A DNA stretch of 22,839 nucleotides from Bacteroides sp. (GTDB taxonomy: Bacteria; Bacteroidota; Bacteroidia; Bacteroidales; Bacteroidaceae). The position numbers and the translations under genes are program-made. This document shows, one piece after another, positions 15,229-22,839 of this stretch. The stretch is taken from assembly GCA_030151635.1 (NCBI GenBank), contig JASLDF010000013.1, positions 1 through 22,839 on the forward strand. The letters are read 5' to 3'. Below the pieces are notes generated by a model, which made no database searches, was not told where the DNA came from, and worked only from the letters and a program-made list of their open reading frames with translations. Position 1 is the first letter of the stretch. Each line of letters starts with the position of its first letter.

Positions 15229-15947
15229 TTATTTTCTCTAGCTATAGTAACTGCTTCAATGATATTTTTAGCTCCCCATTTTGTAACAACACTTTTCCGA
15301 TATGATTTAATAGTACTAATTGATTTGCACATCTCATCTGCAGTTTCTTCAATAGAATGACCAATTGACGAGTGTTCGAGCATTTTTAATTCACCTATAG
15401 ATAGCCTTTCGCTGCTTGTTTTTGATACAAAACTTCTAGATAAAGGTTCGTAAGTCCAATTCTGATTTCCATTATCGGCAGTTATTTTAGCTTTACTGGG
15501 GTGGTTAATGTATGATTGAGTTACTTTAAGGATGCAGTTGTTATATTTATTAGTCCCTTTGTTAATGAAGCATATTTTGAAGTGTAAACTTAGTGCCGAG
15601 TCATAGGTGCGGTTAATTGTATCGGTATTAAAGTTTAAGATGTATTTTCCGATATCGATTGTAGGTATGGTAAATAAGAATTTAATGTAATCTGTCCATA
15701 GGGCTTCTAGTAGTTCTATATCTTCGTAATTTATGTTTTCTTTAAAATAGGAGAAATTCGTAATTGTTTTGATCTTTATGTTTTTCTCTTTGTTGTGACA
15801 CGATAGAGTGGGGTGGAGTTTATCATTACCAAACGTTAAAACATAATACTTTGAATGAGAAATTCGAGATATACTCTTGGTTAATTCTTTAGAGGTTAAT
15901 AAATGTTTATGATTAATTGTTGTGTCTTTAAATTTAAAAAATTTCAT
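15219..15947 (-). CDS. LuxR-type helix-turn-helix regulator, orphan
   Basis: 242 residues. The C-terminal 60 or so (from about 181) form a LuxR-type DNA-binding domain: LSIGELKMLEHSSIGHSIEE, a recognition-helix region ADEMCKSISTIKSYRKSV, then KWGAKNIIEAVTIARENNLL, matching the family spacing. The N-terminal 170 residues have no receiver-domain Asp pocket and no membrane segment. They may be a diverged PAS-like sensing domain, as in many Bacteroides regulators of this length. No kinase is adjacent. It is upstream of and in line with the DUF3078 gene, which has its own promoter, so control of that gene is possible but unproven. Confidence 0.85.
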   Translation of the reverse strand: MKFFKFKDTTINHKHLLTSKELTKSISRISHSKYYVLTFGNDKLHPTLSCHNKEKNIKIKTITNFSYFKENINYEDIELLEALWTDYIKFLFTIPTIDIGKYILNFNTDTINRTYDSALSLHFKICFINKGTNKYNNCILKVTQSYINHPSKAKITADNGNQNWTYEPLSRSFVSKTSSERLSIGELKMLEHSSIGHSIEETADEMCKSISTIKSYRKSVVTKWGAKNIIEAVTIARENNLL

Positions 15948-16321
15948 ATTTGTCGATTGTCTTGTGTGTATGGGGTCTTATGATCAATAACTCCTACTTG
16001 ATAATTTGAATAATGGATTTTATTATGTTGCACTGTAATTGTAAGAAAAGCTCATATACCTGCCCATGTTAATCTATTATGGGATAATTATATGCTAAGT
16101 AATAAGTAATTTTATTAACTACCAATTGTATTTGTATATTCTTAAATAAAAGTTTTAGAAATGCTACATTGTCTATTTTTTTTGAATTTTAGGGGAATGC
16201 TAAGCGATGATATTTTTAATATAATCTTTTTAAGATTCATAGTATTAGGTTAGATTAAAGTACTTTGTAGTTTTAATTATAATTTATAATAATCAATAAG
16301 CGCTTTTCATCTCTTTTTTTG

Positions 16322-16329
16322 TATTTTTG
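16322..16329 (+). promoter_or_regulatory. Candidate -7 element of pyrG
   Basis: TATTTTTG matches TAnnTTTG, 66 bases before the GTG start. There is no clear -33. A start site a few bases on would put the leader hairpin at the very 5' end of the mRNA. Confidence 0.5.
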
Positions 16330-16338
16330 CAAATTGTG

Positions 16339-16357
16339 TTCTTGAGGTAGTCAAGAA
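16339..16357 (+). promoter_or_regulatory. Hairpin in the pyrG leader
   Basis: TTCTTGA (16339-16345) and TCAAGAA (16351-16357) pair perfectly around GGTAG, 38 bases before the pyrG start and about ten bases after the proposed -7 element. No U-run follows, so it is not a terminator. It may stabilise the mRNA or bind a regulator. Confidence 0.45.
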
Positions 16358-16395
16358 TCATAATTCTTAATATTTATCTTTTAAACTACATTATT

Positions 16396-17997
16396 GTGGG
16401 AGAAACTAAGTATATATTCGTAACAGGTGGCGTTGCTTCATCATTAGGCAAGGGTATTATATCGTCGTCAATCGGTAAACTTCTTCAAGCTAGAGGTTAT
16501 ACTGTTAGTATTCAAAAATTTGATCCGTATATCAATATTGATCCGGGAACTTTGAATCCATACGAGCACGGTGAGTGTTATGTAACTGTCGATGGTCATG
16601 AAGCAGATTTAGACCTTGGTCACTATGAACGTTTTCTTGATATCCAAACTACAAAAGCGAATAACATTACTACTGGTAGAATCTACAAAAGTGTTATTGA
16701 TAAAGAGAGAAGAGGAGACTATTTAGGTAAGACTGTACAGATTATCCCACATATTACAGATGAGATAAAACGTAACGTTAAACTTTTAGGTAAGAAAAAT
16801 AATTTTGATTTCGTAATTACTGAAATAGGTGGCACGGTAGGAGATATTGAATCACTTCCTTACCTTGAAAGTATTCGTCAAATTAAATGGGAGATGGGTT
16901 CAAATGCACTTTGTGTTCACTTGACTTATGTTCCATATCTTGCAGCAGCGAAAGAGTTGAAAACAAAACCAACTCAGCATTCTGTTAAAACATTACAATC
17001 ATTAGGTGTACAACCAGATATCTTGGTGTTGCGTGCAGAGCATGAATTAAATGCAAACTTGCGTAAGAAAGTAGCTTTGTTCTGTAATGTTGCAGAAGAT
17101 TCTGTTGTTCAATCGATTGATGCCCCTACAATTTATGAAGTGCCTTTGTTGATGCAAAAGCAAAATCTAGATGCAACTATTCTTACTAAAATGGGTATTC
17201 CATTGGGTGAAGAACCTCAATTGTTACCTTGGAAGAAATTCCTAGAAAGACGTGCAAATGCAACTGAAACTGTAACAATTGGTTTAGTGGGTAAATATGT
17301 AGAACTTCCAGATGCATATAAATCAATTCTTGAGTCTTTGTCACAGGCTGCTACATATAATGATCGTAAATTGAAAATCGAATACATTAAATCCGGCGAG
17401 TTAACTCGCGAGAATGTAGGCGATAAATTGAAATCAGTAGACGGTATCATTGTTTGTCCAGGATTTGGTTCAAGAGGTATTGAAGGCAAATTTATTGCTG
17501 CCGAATATACTCGTAAAAATAATATACCTACATTTGGTATCTGTTTGGGTATGCAATGTATGGCTATCGAATTTGCTCGTAACGTATTGGGTTATGAAAC
17601 TGCGAATTCTACAGAGTTCGACGAAAAAACTAAATACAACGTGATTGATATCATGGAAGAGCAAAAAGCAATTACTAGTCTTGGAGGTACAATGCGTCTA
17701 GGTGCGTATGAGTGTCTTGTGAAAAAAGGCAGTAAAGCTTTCGATGTTTATAAAACAGAGCATATTCAAGAACGTCACCGTCATCGTTATGAATTTAATA
17801 ACGATTACACAGAGAGCTTTAACGAAAACGGTATGGAGTGTGTAGGGGTTAACCCAGAATCTAACTTGGTTGAAATTATTGAAATCCCAAGCCATAGATG
17901 GTACATTGGTACACAGTTCCATCCAGAATACGGAAGTACAGTGTTGCATACACATCCTTTATTCATGTCGTTTGTACACGCTTGTATTAACAAGTAA
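16396..17997 (+). CDS. pyrG: CTP synthase
   Basis: 533 residues, normal length. It makes CTP from UTP, ATP and glutamine in the cytoplasm. The synthetase domain (1 to about 270) starts with KYIFVTGG and SSLGKG (15-20), followed by KFDPYINIDPGTLNPYEHGE (41-60) and ITEIGGTVGDIES (141-153). The class I glutamine amidotransferase domain (about 290-533) has PGFGSRG (355-361), the nucleophile C383 in GICLGMQ, and H509 and E511 in FHPEYGS. All catalytic residues are present. The start is GTG at 16396, chosen because it gives the standard N-terminus and no in-frame ATG lies before the conserved motif. yidC follows after 40 bases, probably as one transcript, an order common in Bacteroidota. Confidence 0.98.
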   Translation: MGETKYIFVTGGVASSLGKGIISSSIGKLLQARGYTVSIQKFDPYINIDPGTLNPYEHGECYVTVDGHEADLDLGHYERFLDIQTTKANNITTGRIYKSVIDKERRGDYLGKTVQIIPHITDEIKRNVKLLGKKNNFDFVITEIGGTVGDIESLPYLESIRQIKWEMGSNALCVHLTYVPYLAAAKELKTKPTQHSVKTLQSLGVQPDILVLRAEHELNANLRKKVALFCNVAEDSVVQSIDAPTIYEVPLLMQKQNLDATILTKMGIPLGEEPQLLPWKKFLERRANATETVTIGLVGKYVELPDAYKSILESLSQAATYNDRKLKIEYIKSGELTRENVGDKLKSVDGIIVCPGFGSRGIEGKFIAAEYTRKNNIPTFGICLGMQCMAIEFARNVLGYETANSTEFDEKTKYNVIDIMEEQKAITSLGGTMRLGAYECLVKKGSKAFDVYKTEHIQERHRHRYEFNNDYTESFNENGMECVGVNPESNLVEIIEIPSHRWYIGTQFHPEYGSTVLHTHPLFMSFVHACINK

Positions 17998-18037
17998 TCT
18001 TTAGAACTTTAAATATAATTATCAACGCAAAAAATTC

Positions 18038-19909
18038 ATGGATAAAAATACCATTACGGGTTTTGTGTTAATTGGACTCCTATTATTAGGGTTTAATTAT
18101 TTTACAAGACCTAGCGAAGAGCAAATAGCTGCTTCACAGCGCTACAATGACTCAATTGAAGTAGTCAATAGAAATCAAGAGGCACTGAATGCAAAACAAG
18201 CTGCTGCCCTAGCTCAAAATCAAAATGTAGCAATCTCTAATATTGATTCTACATCAATCTTTTTTGATGCAGCTTCACAGTTAGATGAAAAGTTTGTTAC
18301 ATTAGAGAATGATGTAATGAAAGTGACTTTCTCTACAAAGGGAGGTCGTATTTATTCTAGCTCATTAAAGAACTACCAAGATCAAGGTGATGCCGAAGGC
18401 AATGACAAGAAAGACTTGGTTCTTTTCGAAGGTGACGAAAATGTTTTAAACTTTAATTTCTATAATCAAAATGAGATTATAAGAACTAAAGACCTAAACT
18501 TTATTGTTGCTAATCAAACAGCCTCAAGTGTAACCATGCGTTTAGCTGCTGCAGAAGGTCGCTATATCGATTTTGATTACTCGCTAGTTACTGATCCTGA
18601 GAAGGGGCACCTTGTAGATCTTAAGATTTCTTCTAAAGGAATGCAGGGATTATTGGCTAACAATAATTATGTTGATATTGATTGGGCTCAACAAACTCGT
18701 CGTCAAGAGAGAGGGGTTGTGTTTGAAAATCGTTTGTCTTGTTTGACTTATAGAACAACTAAAAATGATACTGAACGCCTAAGTGATACCAAAACTGAAA
18801 CTGTAAAACCGGAAGTTAATCTTAATTGGATTGCTTATAGAAGCCAATTCTTTGCAACAGTATTAATTTCCGATCAAGGATTCGAGTCGGTTGTATTAAA
18901 TACAGAAGCTAAAGATAATGAAAGTGCTTATGTGAAAGATTATTCAGCTGAGATGAAAACCTTCTTTGACCCAACTGGTCAAAAAGATACTCAGTTATAT
19001 ATTTACTTAGGTCCTAATAAGTATAAAACTCTTCAAGCACTAGATAGTGGAAGGGATAGTAAGTGGAAATTAAACACTCTAGTTTATCTAGGTTGGCCAG
19101 TAGTGAAACAGATAAACCGATGGTTTACTGTCAATGTGTTCGATTGGTTGACTAATTTAGGTATGCACATGGGCTTGGTATTGCTTATCATGACCATTAT
19201 TGTGAAACTTGTTGTTTTCCCAGCTACTAAAAAAACCTATATGTCTTCGGCGAAGATGAGGGTGTTGAAGCCACAAATTGATGCAATCAATGCAAAGTAT
19301 CCTAACCAAGAAGATGCCATGAAAAAGCAACAAGAGGTTATGGGGCTTTACAGTCAATATGGTGTTAGTCCTATGGGTGGTTGTTTACCAATGTTAATCC
19401 AATTCCCAATTTTAATGGCGTTATTCATGTTCGTACCTAGTGCTATTGAACTTCGTCAACAAAGTTTCCTTTGGGCTGCCGATTTATCAACATATGATGC
19501 GTTGATTCAGTTCCCTATTCATATTCCATTATTAGGTAATCACTTGAGTATTTTCTGTTTGTTGATGACTGTAACTAATATTTTGAATACAAAATATACT
19601 ATGCAACAACAAAACACAGGTGCTCAACCACAAATGCCGGCAATGAAATGGATGATGTACTTGATGCCCGTGATGTTCTTGTTTATTTTGAACGATTACC
19701 CATCTGGTTTATGTTATTACTACTTTATCTCTACATTGATTAGTGTAGTAACTACAATAGTGCTTCGTAAAACAACTAACGAAGGTGCTCTATTGGCTAA
19801 ACTTGAAGCAAACAAAAATACCCAAAAGAAAAAATCGGGTTTTGCTGCTAGATTAGCTCAAATGCAAGAAGAACAAGAAAGATTGAAAAATCAGAAAACT
19901 AAAAAATAA
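18038..19909 (+). CDS. yidC: Membrane protein insertase YidC
   Basis: 623 residues, typical for Gram-negative YidC in this phylum. It inserts and folds inner-membrane proteins, alone or with SecYEG. The N-terminal membrane anchor (about 5-22) is followed by a low-complexity linker rich in Ala, Asn and Gln, a large periplasmic beta domain (about 80-340) and the conserved C-terminal five-helix insertase. Key motifs are IIVKLVVFPATKK, where K390 sits in the place of the groove Arg of E. coli YidC, then MSSAKMRVLKP, and MGGCLPMLIQFPILMALF. The last 45 residues are very basic (NTQKKKSG ... LKNQKTKK), a tail that could help ribosome contact. A strong terminator follows. Confidence 0.97.
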   Translation: MDKNTITGFVLIGLLLLGFNYFTRPSEEQIAASQRYNDSIEVVNRNQEALNAKQAAALAQNQNVAISNIDSTSIFFDAASQLDEKFVTLENDVMKVTFSTKGGRIYSSSLKNYQDQGDAEGNDKKDLVLFEGDENVLNFNFYNQNEIIRTKDLNFIVANQTASSVTMRLAAAEGRYIDFDYSLVTDPEKGHLVDLKISSKGMQGLLANNNYVDIDWAQQTRRQERGVVFENRLSCLTYRTTKNDTERLSDTKTETVKPEVNLNWIAYRSQFFATVLISDQGFESVVLNTEAKDNESAYVKDYSAEMKTFFDPTGQKDTQLYIYLGPNKYKTLQALDSGRDSKWKLNTLVYLGWPVVKQINRWFTVNVFDWLTNLGMHMGLVLLIMTIIVKLVVFPATKKTYMSSAKMRVLKPQIDAINAKYPNQEDAMKKQQEVMGLYSQYGVSPMGGCLPMLIQFPILMALFMFVPSAIELRQQSFLWAADLSTYDALIQFPIHIPLLGNHLSIFCLLMTVTNILNTKYTMQQQNTGAQPQMPAMKWMMYLMPVMFLFILNDYPSGLCYYYFISTLISVVTTIVLRKTTNEGALLAKLEANKNTQKKKSGFAARLAQMQEEQERLKNQKTKK

Positions 19910-19934
19910 GAGGTTATCTTGTTTAAATAAATAG

Positions 19935-19972
19935 AAAAAGGTGTTATTCTCAGTAAGAATAGCACCTTTTTT
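19935..19972 (+). terminator. Terminator of pyrG-yidC
   Basis: A 16-pair stem (19935-19950 with 19956-19971, one G-U) with a five-base CAGTA loop, ending in six T. It lies 25 bases past the yidC stop and closes the unit. Confidence 0.92.
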
Positions 19973-20168
19973 ATTGTCTATCAGATTGGAGTTTAAACTG
20001 CGTTTGTGTCAGAATTAATCTGTAAAGTCTATCTATTTATTTGATAATAAGCCTATATTTGATATCGCTGATAACTTTTGATATTTGAAATGATAAATCT
20101 AACGAAGAGATGAATTACTTTAAATCCATAAAATCTTTAAAAGCTCTTTATTCTTCGCAAATATTGAT

Positions 20169-20176
20169 TAAATTTG
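20169..20176 (+). promoter_or_regulatory. Candidate -7 element of the Rnf operon
   Basis: TAAATTTG matches TAnnTTTG, 28 bases before the first ATG at 20205. A TTTA at 20147-20150 is a weak -33 at 18 bases spacing. It is placed where a promoter is needed, after the yidC terminator. Confidence 0.45.
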
Positions 20177-20204
20177 TTTCAATTGTAAAGTATAGTTTGC
20201 AAAC

Positions 20205-20630
20205 ATGACAGATACTATAAAACACGAGGGGGTCATCGTGAAAATAAATGACGCCGACATTCAGGTGAAAATTGTTCAGACTGCTGCATGCTCTGCGTGT
20301 AGCGCAAAGGGCTATTGTTCATCTTCTGAAAGTAAAGAAAAATACGTTGATATACCTTATTCTAATACTCACCAATCCAATTACCAAGTTGGAGATCAAG
20401 TAATGATAGTGGGTGAGTCGAGTATGGGGCTTAAAGCCGTTTTACTTGCATTTGTATTCCCATTTATCTTTGTAATAGCTTTCCTATTCTTATTTATGGA
20501 ACTATTAGGTAATGAGGCTATGTCTGCATTGCTTGCATTGGCATGTCTTATACCATACTATTTAGGCTTATGGTTGATGAGGAATTATATTAAGAACAAA
20601 TTTATATTTAAAATCAAACCAATAAAATAA
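20205..20630 (+). CDS. RseC/MucC-like redox protein at the head of the Rnf operon
   Basis: 141 residues of the RseC / SoxR-reducing family. The N-terminal cytoplasmic part carries a Cys cluster ACSACSAKGYC (C29, C32, C38), the family's metal- or redox-binding motif. Two membrane segments follow at about 75-97 and 102-124, and the tail is basic (KNKFIFKIKPIK). In other bacteria family members sit next to Rnf genes, and together with Rnf they have been implicated in reducing the SoxR iron-sulfur cluster. rnfB follows after seven bases, so they form one operon. In Bacteroidales this gene usually precedes rnfB. A specific function here, such as cluster delivery or assembly, is inference. Confidence 0.9.
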   Translation: MTDTIKHEGVIVKINDADIQVKIVQTAACSACSAKGYCSSSESKEKYVDIPYSNTHQSNYQVGDQVMIVGESSMGLKAVLLAFVFPFIFVIAFLFLFMELLGNEAMSALLALACLIPYYLGLWLMRNYIKNKFIFKIKPIK

Positions 20631-20637
20631 CTATCTT

Positions 20638-21594
20638 ATGACTAATTTGATCCTGATTGCTGTTATTTCTATTGGGGCTATCGCGCTTGTTATAGCACTT
20701 ATCTTGTACGCAGCCTCTAAGAAATTTGCAGTTTATGAAGATCCAAGAATTGCTCAGGTATCTGAAGCCCTTCCCCAAGCAAACTGTGGTGGATGTGGTT
20801 TTCCAGGTTGTAGTAGTTTCGCCGAAGCGTGCGTTAAAGCCGATACGCTTGATGGTAAAAACTGCCCTGTTGGTGGTTCTGAAGTGATGGGTGAAATCGC
20901 AACAATCCTAGGAATGGATGCCAGTGGAGCCGATCCTAAAGTTGCAGTGGTTCGCTGTAATGGAAGTTGCGAACATCGTCCTCGTACAAATCAATATGAT
21001 GGCGCTATGAGCTGTGCTGTTGCTGCTTCACTTTATGGAGGAGAAACAGGTTGTAGCTATGGCTGTCTAGGTTGCGGAGACTGTGTTGCTGCTTGTCAAT
21101 TTGATGCGATTCATATGAATCCTGAAACTGGCTTACCAGAAGTGGATGAAAGTAAGTGTACTGCTTGTAATGGCTGTGTTACTGCTTGTCCTAAAAAGAT
21201 TATTGAACTTCGCCCTGTAGGCAAACGTTCTCGCCGTGTTTATATCTCTTGTGTAAATAAAGACAAAGGGGCTGCAACACGTAAAGCTTGTAACGTAGGT
21301 TGTATTGGATGTGGCATTTGTGTTAAAACATGTCCATTCGAAGCGATTAATCTAGATTCCAACTTGGCTTACATTGACCCAGACAAATGTAAATCTTGTA
21401 GAAAGTGTGTTGAAGTATGCCCTCAAAATACAATTATTGAGGTAAACTTCCCTCCACGCAAACCAAAAGCTCAAGATGCTGAAGGCGCACCTGTAGCAGT
21501 TGCCCCTAAGAAAGCTCCAGTTGAAAAGAAAGAAAGTGCACCAAAAGTAGAGAAGGATGCTCCTAAAGAGGAAAAACCAGAAGCTACTAATTAA
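20638..21594 (+). CDS. rnfB: Rnf complex subunit B, multi-cluster ferredoxin
   Basis: 318 residues. RnfB takes electrons from ferredoxin and passes them into the ion-pumping Rnf complex at the inner membrane. A membrane anchor (4-24) is followed by the RnfB 4Fe-4S domain, C50-x2-C53-x4-C58 and C76, then four ferredoxin-type CxxCxxCxxxC motifs: 143/146/149/153, 174/177/180/184, 222/225/228/232 and 251/254/257/261. Additional Cys at 107, 111, 126, 139, 205 and 218 may be extra ligands. E. coli RsxB is about 190 residues with two such motifs, so this is the longer form. Residues 272-318 are a Lys/Pro/Ala/Glu-rich tail with low complexity. rnfC starts 42 bases later. Confidence 0.95.
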   Translation: MTNLILIAVISIGAIALVIALILYAASKKFAVYEDPRIAQVSEALPQANCGGCGFPGCSSFAEACVKADTLDGKNCPVGGSEVMGEIATILGMDASGADPKVAVVRCNGSCEHRPRTNQYDGAMSCAVAASLYGGETGCSYGCLGCGDCVAACQFDAIHMNPETGLPEVDESKCTACNGCVTACPKKIIELRPVGKRSRRVYISCVNKDKGAATRKACNVGCIGCGICVKTCPFEAINLDSNLAYIDPDKCKSCRKCVEVCPQNTIIEVNFPPRKPKAQDAEGAPVAVAPKKAPVEKKESAPKVEKDAPKEEKPEATN

Positions 21595-21636
21595 TTGTGT
21601 GTACTAAATTAAGAACAAAATAAAAACTCAATACAT

Positions 21637-22839
21637 ATGTTGAAGACATTTTCAATTGGTGGTATTCATCCACAAGAAAATAAGTTATCAGCACATCAAC
21701 CAATTGTTCAGGCCGAACTTCCTAAGCGAGTAACGATTCTCTTGGGACAACACATCGGTGCTCCTGCACGTGCTATTGTAAAGCGTGGGGACATTGTTAA
21801 AGTGGGACAGAAAATTGCAGAGCCTTCTGGTTTTGTATCTGCGGCTATTCACTCTTCTGTTAGTGGAAAAGTGTTTAAAATTGACAATGTGATTGATGCT
21901 AGTGGTTATCCAAAACCAGCAATAATCATTGATGTTGATGGTGATGAATGGGAAGAATCTATTGATAGATCAAAAACTCTTGTAAAAGAGTGTACATTAT
22001 CTGCCGAAGAAATCGTTAAGCGAGTTGCCGAATGTGGCGTCGTTGGTTTAGGTGGTGCTTGTTTCCCAACTCAAATTAAATTAACTCCTCCACCAAGTTT
22101 CAAAGCGGAGTGTGTAATTATCAACGCTGTCGAATGTGAGCCTTATCTTACTGCCGATCATCAGTTGATGCTAGAACATGCTGAAGAAATAATGGTGGGT
22201 ATAACGATTCTTATGAAAGCGGTTAAGGTTAACAAGGCTTTCATCGGAATTGAAAATAACAAGCCCGATGCGATTGAATTAATGGCTAAAGTAGCTTCTA
22301 CCTATGCAGGTATTGAAGTTGTACCTTTAAAAGTACAATATCCTCAAGGTGGTGAAAAACAGTTAATTGATGCAGTAATCAAACGTCAAGTAGCTAGTGG
22401 TGCACTTCCTATTTCTACAGGAGCTGTTGTGCAAAATGTGGGTACTGCATATGCAGTTTACGAAGCGGTACAAAAGAACAAGCCTTTATTTGAACGTGTA
22501 GTAACGATTACTGGTAAATCAGTATCAAAACCTTCTAACTTATTGGTTCGTGTTGGCACTCCAATGAGCCAATTGATCGATTCTTGTGGTGGACTTCCAA
22601 CCGATACAGGTAAAATCGTAGGTGGTGGTCCAATGATGGGTAAAGCATTAATTAATGCTGAAGTTCCAACAGCTAAAGGTAGCTCGGGCATACTTATCAT
22701 GAACAAGAAAGAAGCTAAACGTGGCAAAACTCAAACTTGTATCCGTTGTGCTAAATGTGTTAATGTTTGTCCAATGGGGCTAGAGCCTTACTTGTTGTCA
22801 GCATTGGCAGAGAATAGTGAATTTGAAAGTATGGAATCA
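21637..22839 (+). CDS. rnfC: Rnf complex subunit C, cut by the right edge
   Basis: 401 codons are open from ATG at 21637 to the window end with no stop. RnfC is the NADH-binding side of the Rnf complex, transferring electrons to NAD+ through FMN and iron-sulfur clusters. The start MLKTFSIGGIHPQENKLS is the family N-terminus. The glycine-rich GLGGACFPTQIKL, the AVECEPYLTADHQLM block and the GGGPMMGKA loop fit the NAD/FMN-binding core related to complex I NuoF. Near the edge is the first 4Fe-4S motif, CIRCAKCVNVCP (about 22738-22773). The second motif and the remaining subunits (RnfD, G, E, A) should lie to the right. Confidence 0.95.
   Translation, partial: MLKTFSIGGIHPQENKLSAHQPIVQAELPKRVTILLGQHIGAPARAIVKRGDIVKVGQKIAEPSGFVSAAIHSSVSGKVFKIDNVIDASGYPKPAIIIDVDGDEWEESIDRSKTLVKECTLSAEEIVKRVAECGVVGLGGACFPTQIKLTPPPSFKAECVIINAVECEPYLTADHQLMLEHAEEIMVGITILMKAVKVNKAFIGIENNKPDAIELMAKVASTYAGIEVVPLKVQYPQGGEKQLIDAVIKRQVASGALPISTGAVVQNVGTAYAVYEAVQKNKPLFERVVTITGKSVSKPSNLLVRVGTPMSQLIDSCGGLPTDTGKIVGGGPMMGKALINAEVPTAKGSSGILIMNKKEAKRGKTQTCIRCAKCVNVCPMGLEPYLLSALAENSEFESMES

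Larger units (their letters stand above)
15948..16395. other. Divergent intergenic region between luxR-type gene and pyrG
   Basis: 448 AT-rich bases with no open frame of note. The right end carries the pyrG promoter element and a leader hairpin. I could not find a TAnnTTTG element for the minus-strand regulator. Nothing else was recognised. Confidence 0.6.

Noticed and set aside
20110..20208. 32-residue open frame overlapping the RseC-like start by ATGA
   Set aside because: The overlap looks like translational coupling, but the peptide is a low-complexity Ser/Lys/Leu sequence, and the best promoter element of the operon (20169-20176) lies inside it.

Overview
The window looks like a chromosomal stretch from a low-GC member of the Bacteroidota, most likely Bacteroidales. 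Three things point there: repeated promoter elements of the form TAnnTTTG, starts without Shine-Dalgarno sequences, and family content typical of the group (a DUF3078 barrel protein, a GH29 fucosidase with a signal peptide, a lipoprotein-type hybrid of sensor and histidine kinase, pyrG next to yidC, and an Rnf operon led by an RseC-like gene). The genus cannot be fixed from the sequence alone. Most of it is ordinary core genome. I see no insertion sequence, CRISPR array, phage block or restriction system.

Layout. Positions 1-4,802 hold the start of an unidentified minus-strand gene, a secreted leucine-rich-repeat protein (minus), a gene-free AT-rich gap of about 950 bases, a secreted alpha-L-fucosidase (plus) and PRPP synthetase prs (minus). 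Strong hairpin terminators separate these units.

Positions 5,081-11,710 are the most interesting part. They form a plus-strand operon of a 1,479-residue double sensor kinase, a response regulator with a C-terminal helix-turn-helix, and an AbgT-family transporter. The kinase reads as two lipoprotein-type sensor kinases joined end to end, with a second secretion signal inside the chain. Half A has an intact ATP-binding domain but no standard phosphoacceptor box. Half B has a good H-box but a degraded ATP-binding domain. A run of nine G lies exactly in the G2 box of half A, and losing or gaining one G ends the frame within 15 codons. This is a candidate phase-variable signalling switch, or a sequence that needs read-level checking.

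Positions 11,878-16,395 contain an unrecognised 246-residue protein, a tRNA-Arg(TCT) with its own promoter and terminator, a short degenerate 22-base repeat array, and three minus-strand genes: a small DUF4870-like membrane protein, a DUF3078 outer-membrane barrel and an orphan LuxR-type regulator. Two perfect back-to-back hairpins lie between the first two.

Positions 16,396-22,839 are housekeeping on the plus strand: CTP synthase pyrG (GTG start) and membrane insertase yidC, a strong terminator, then an RseC-like redox protein, rnfB and rnfC. The window ends inside rnfC, just after its first 4Fe-4S motif. The Rnf genes belong to an ion-pumping ferredoxin:NAD oxidoreductase whose remaining subunits should follow to the right.
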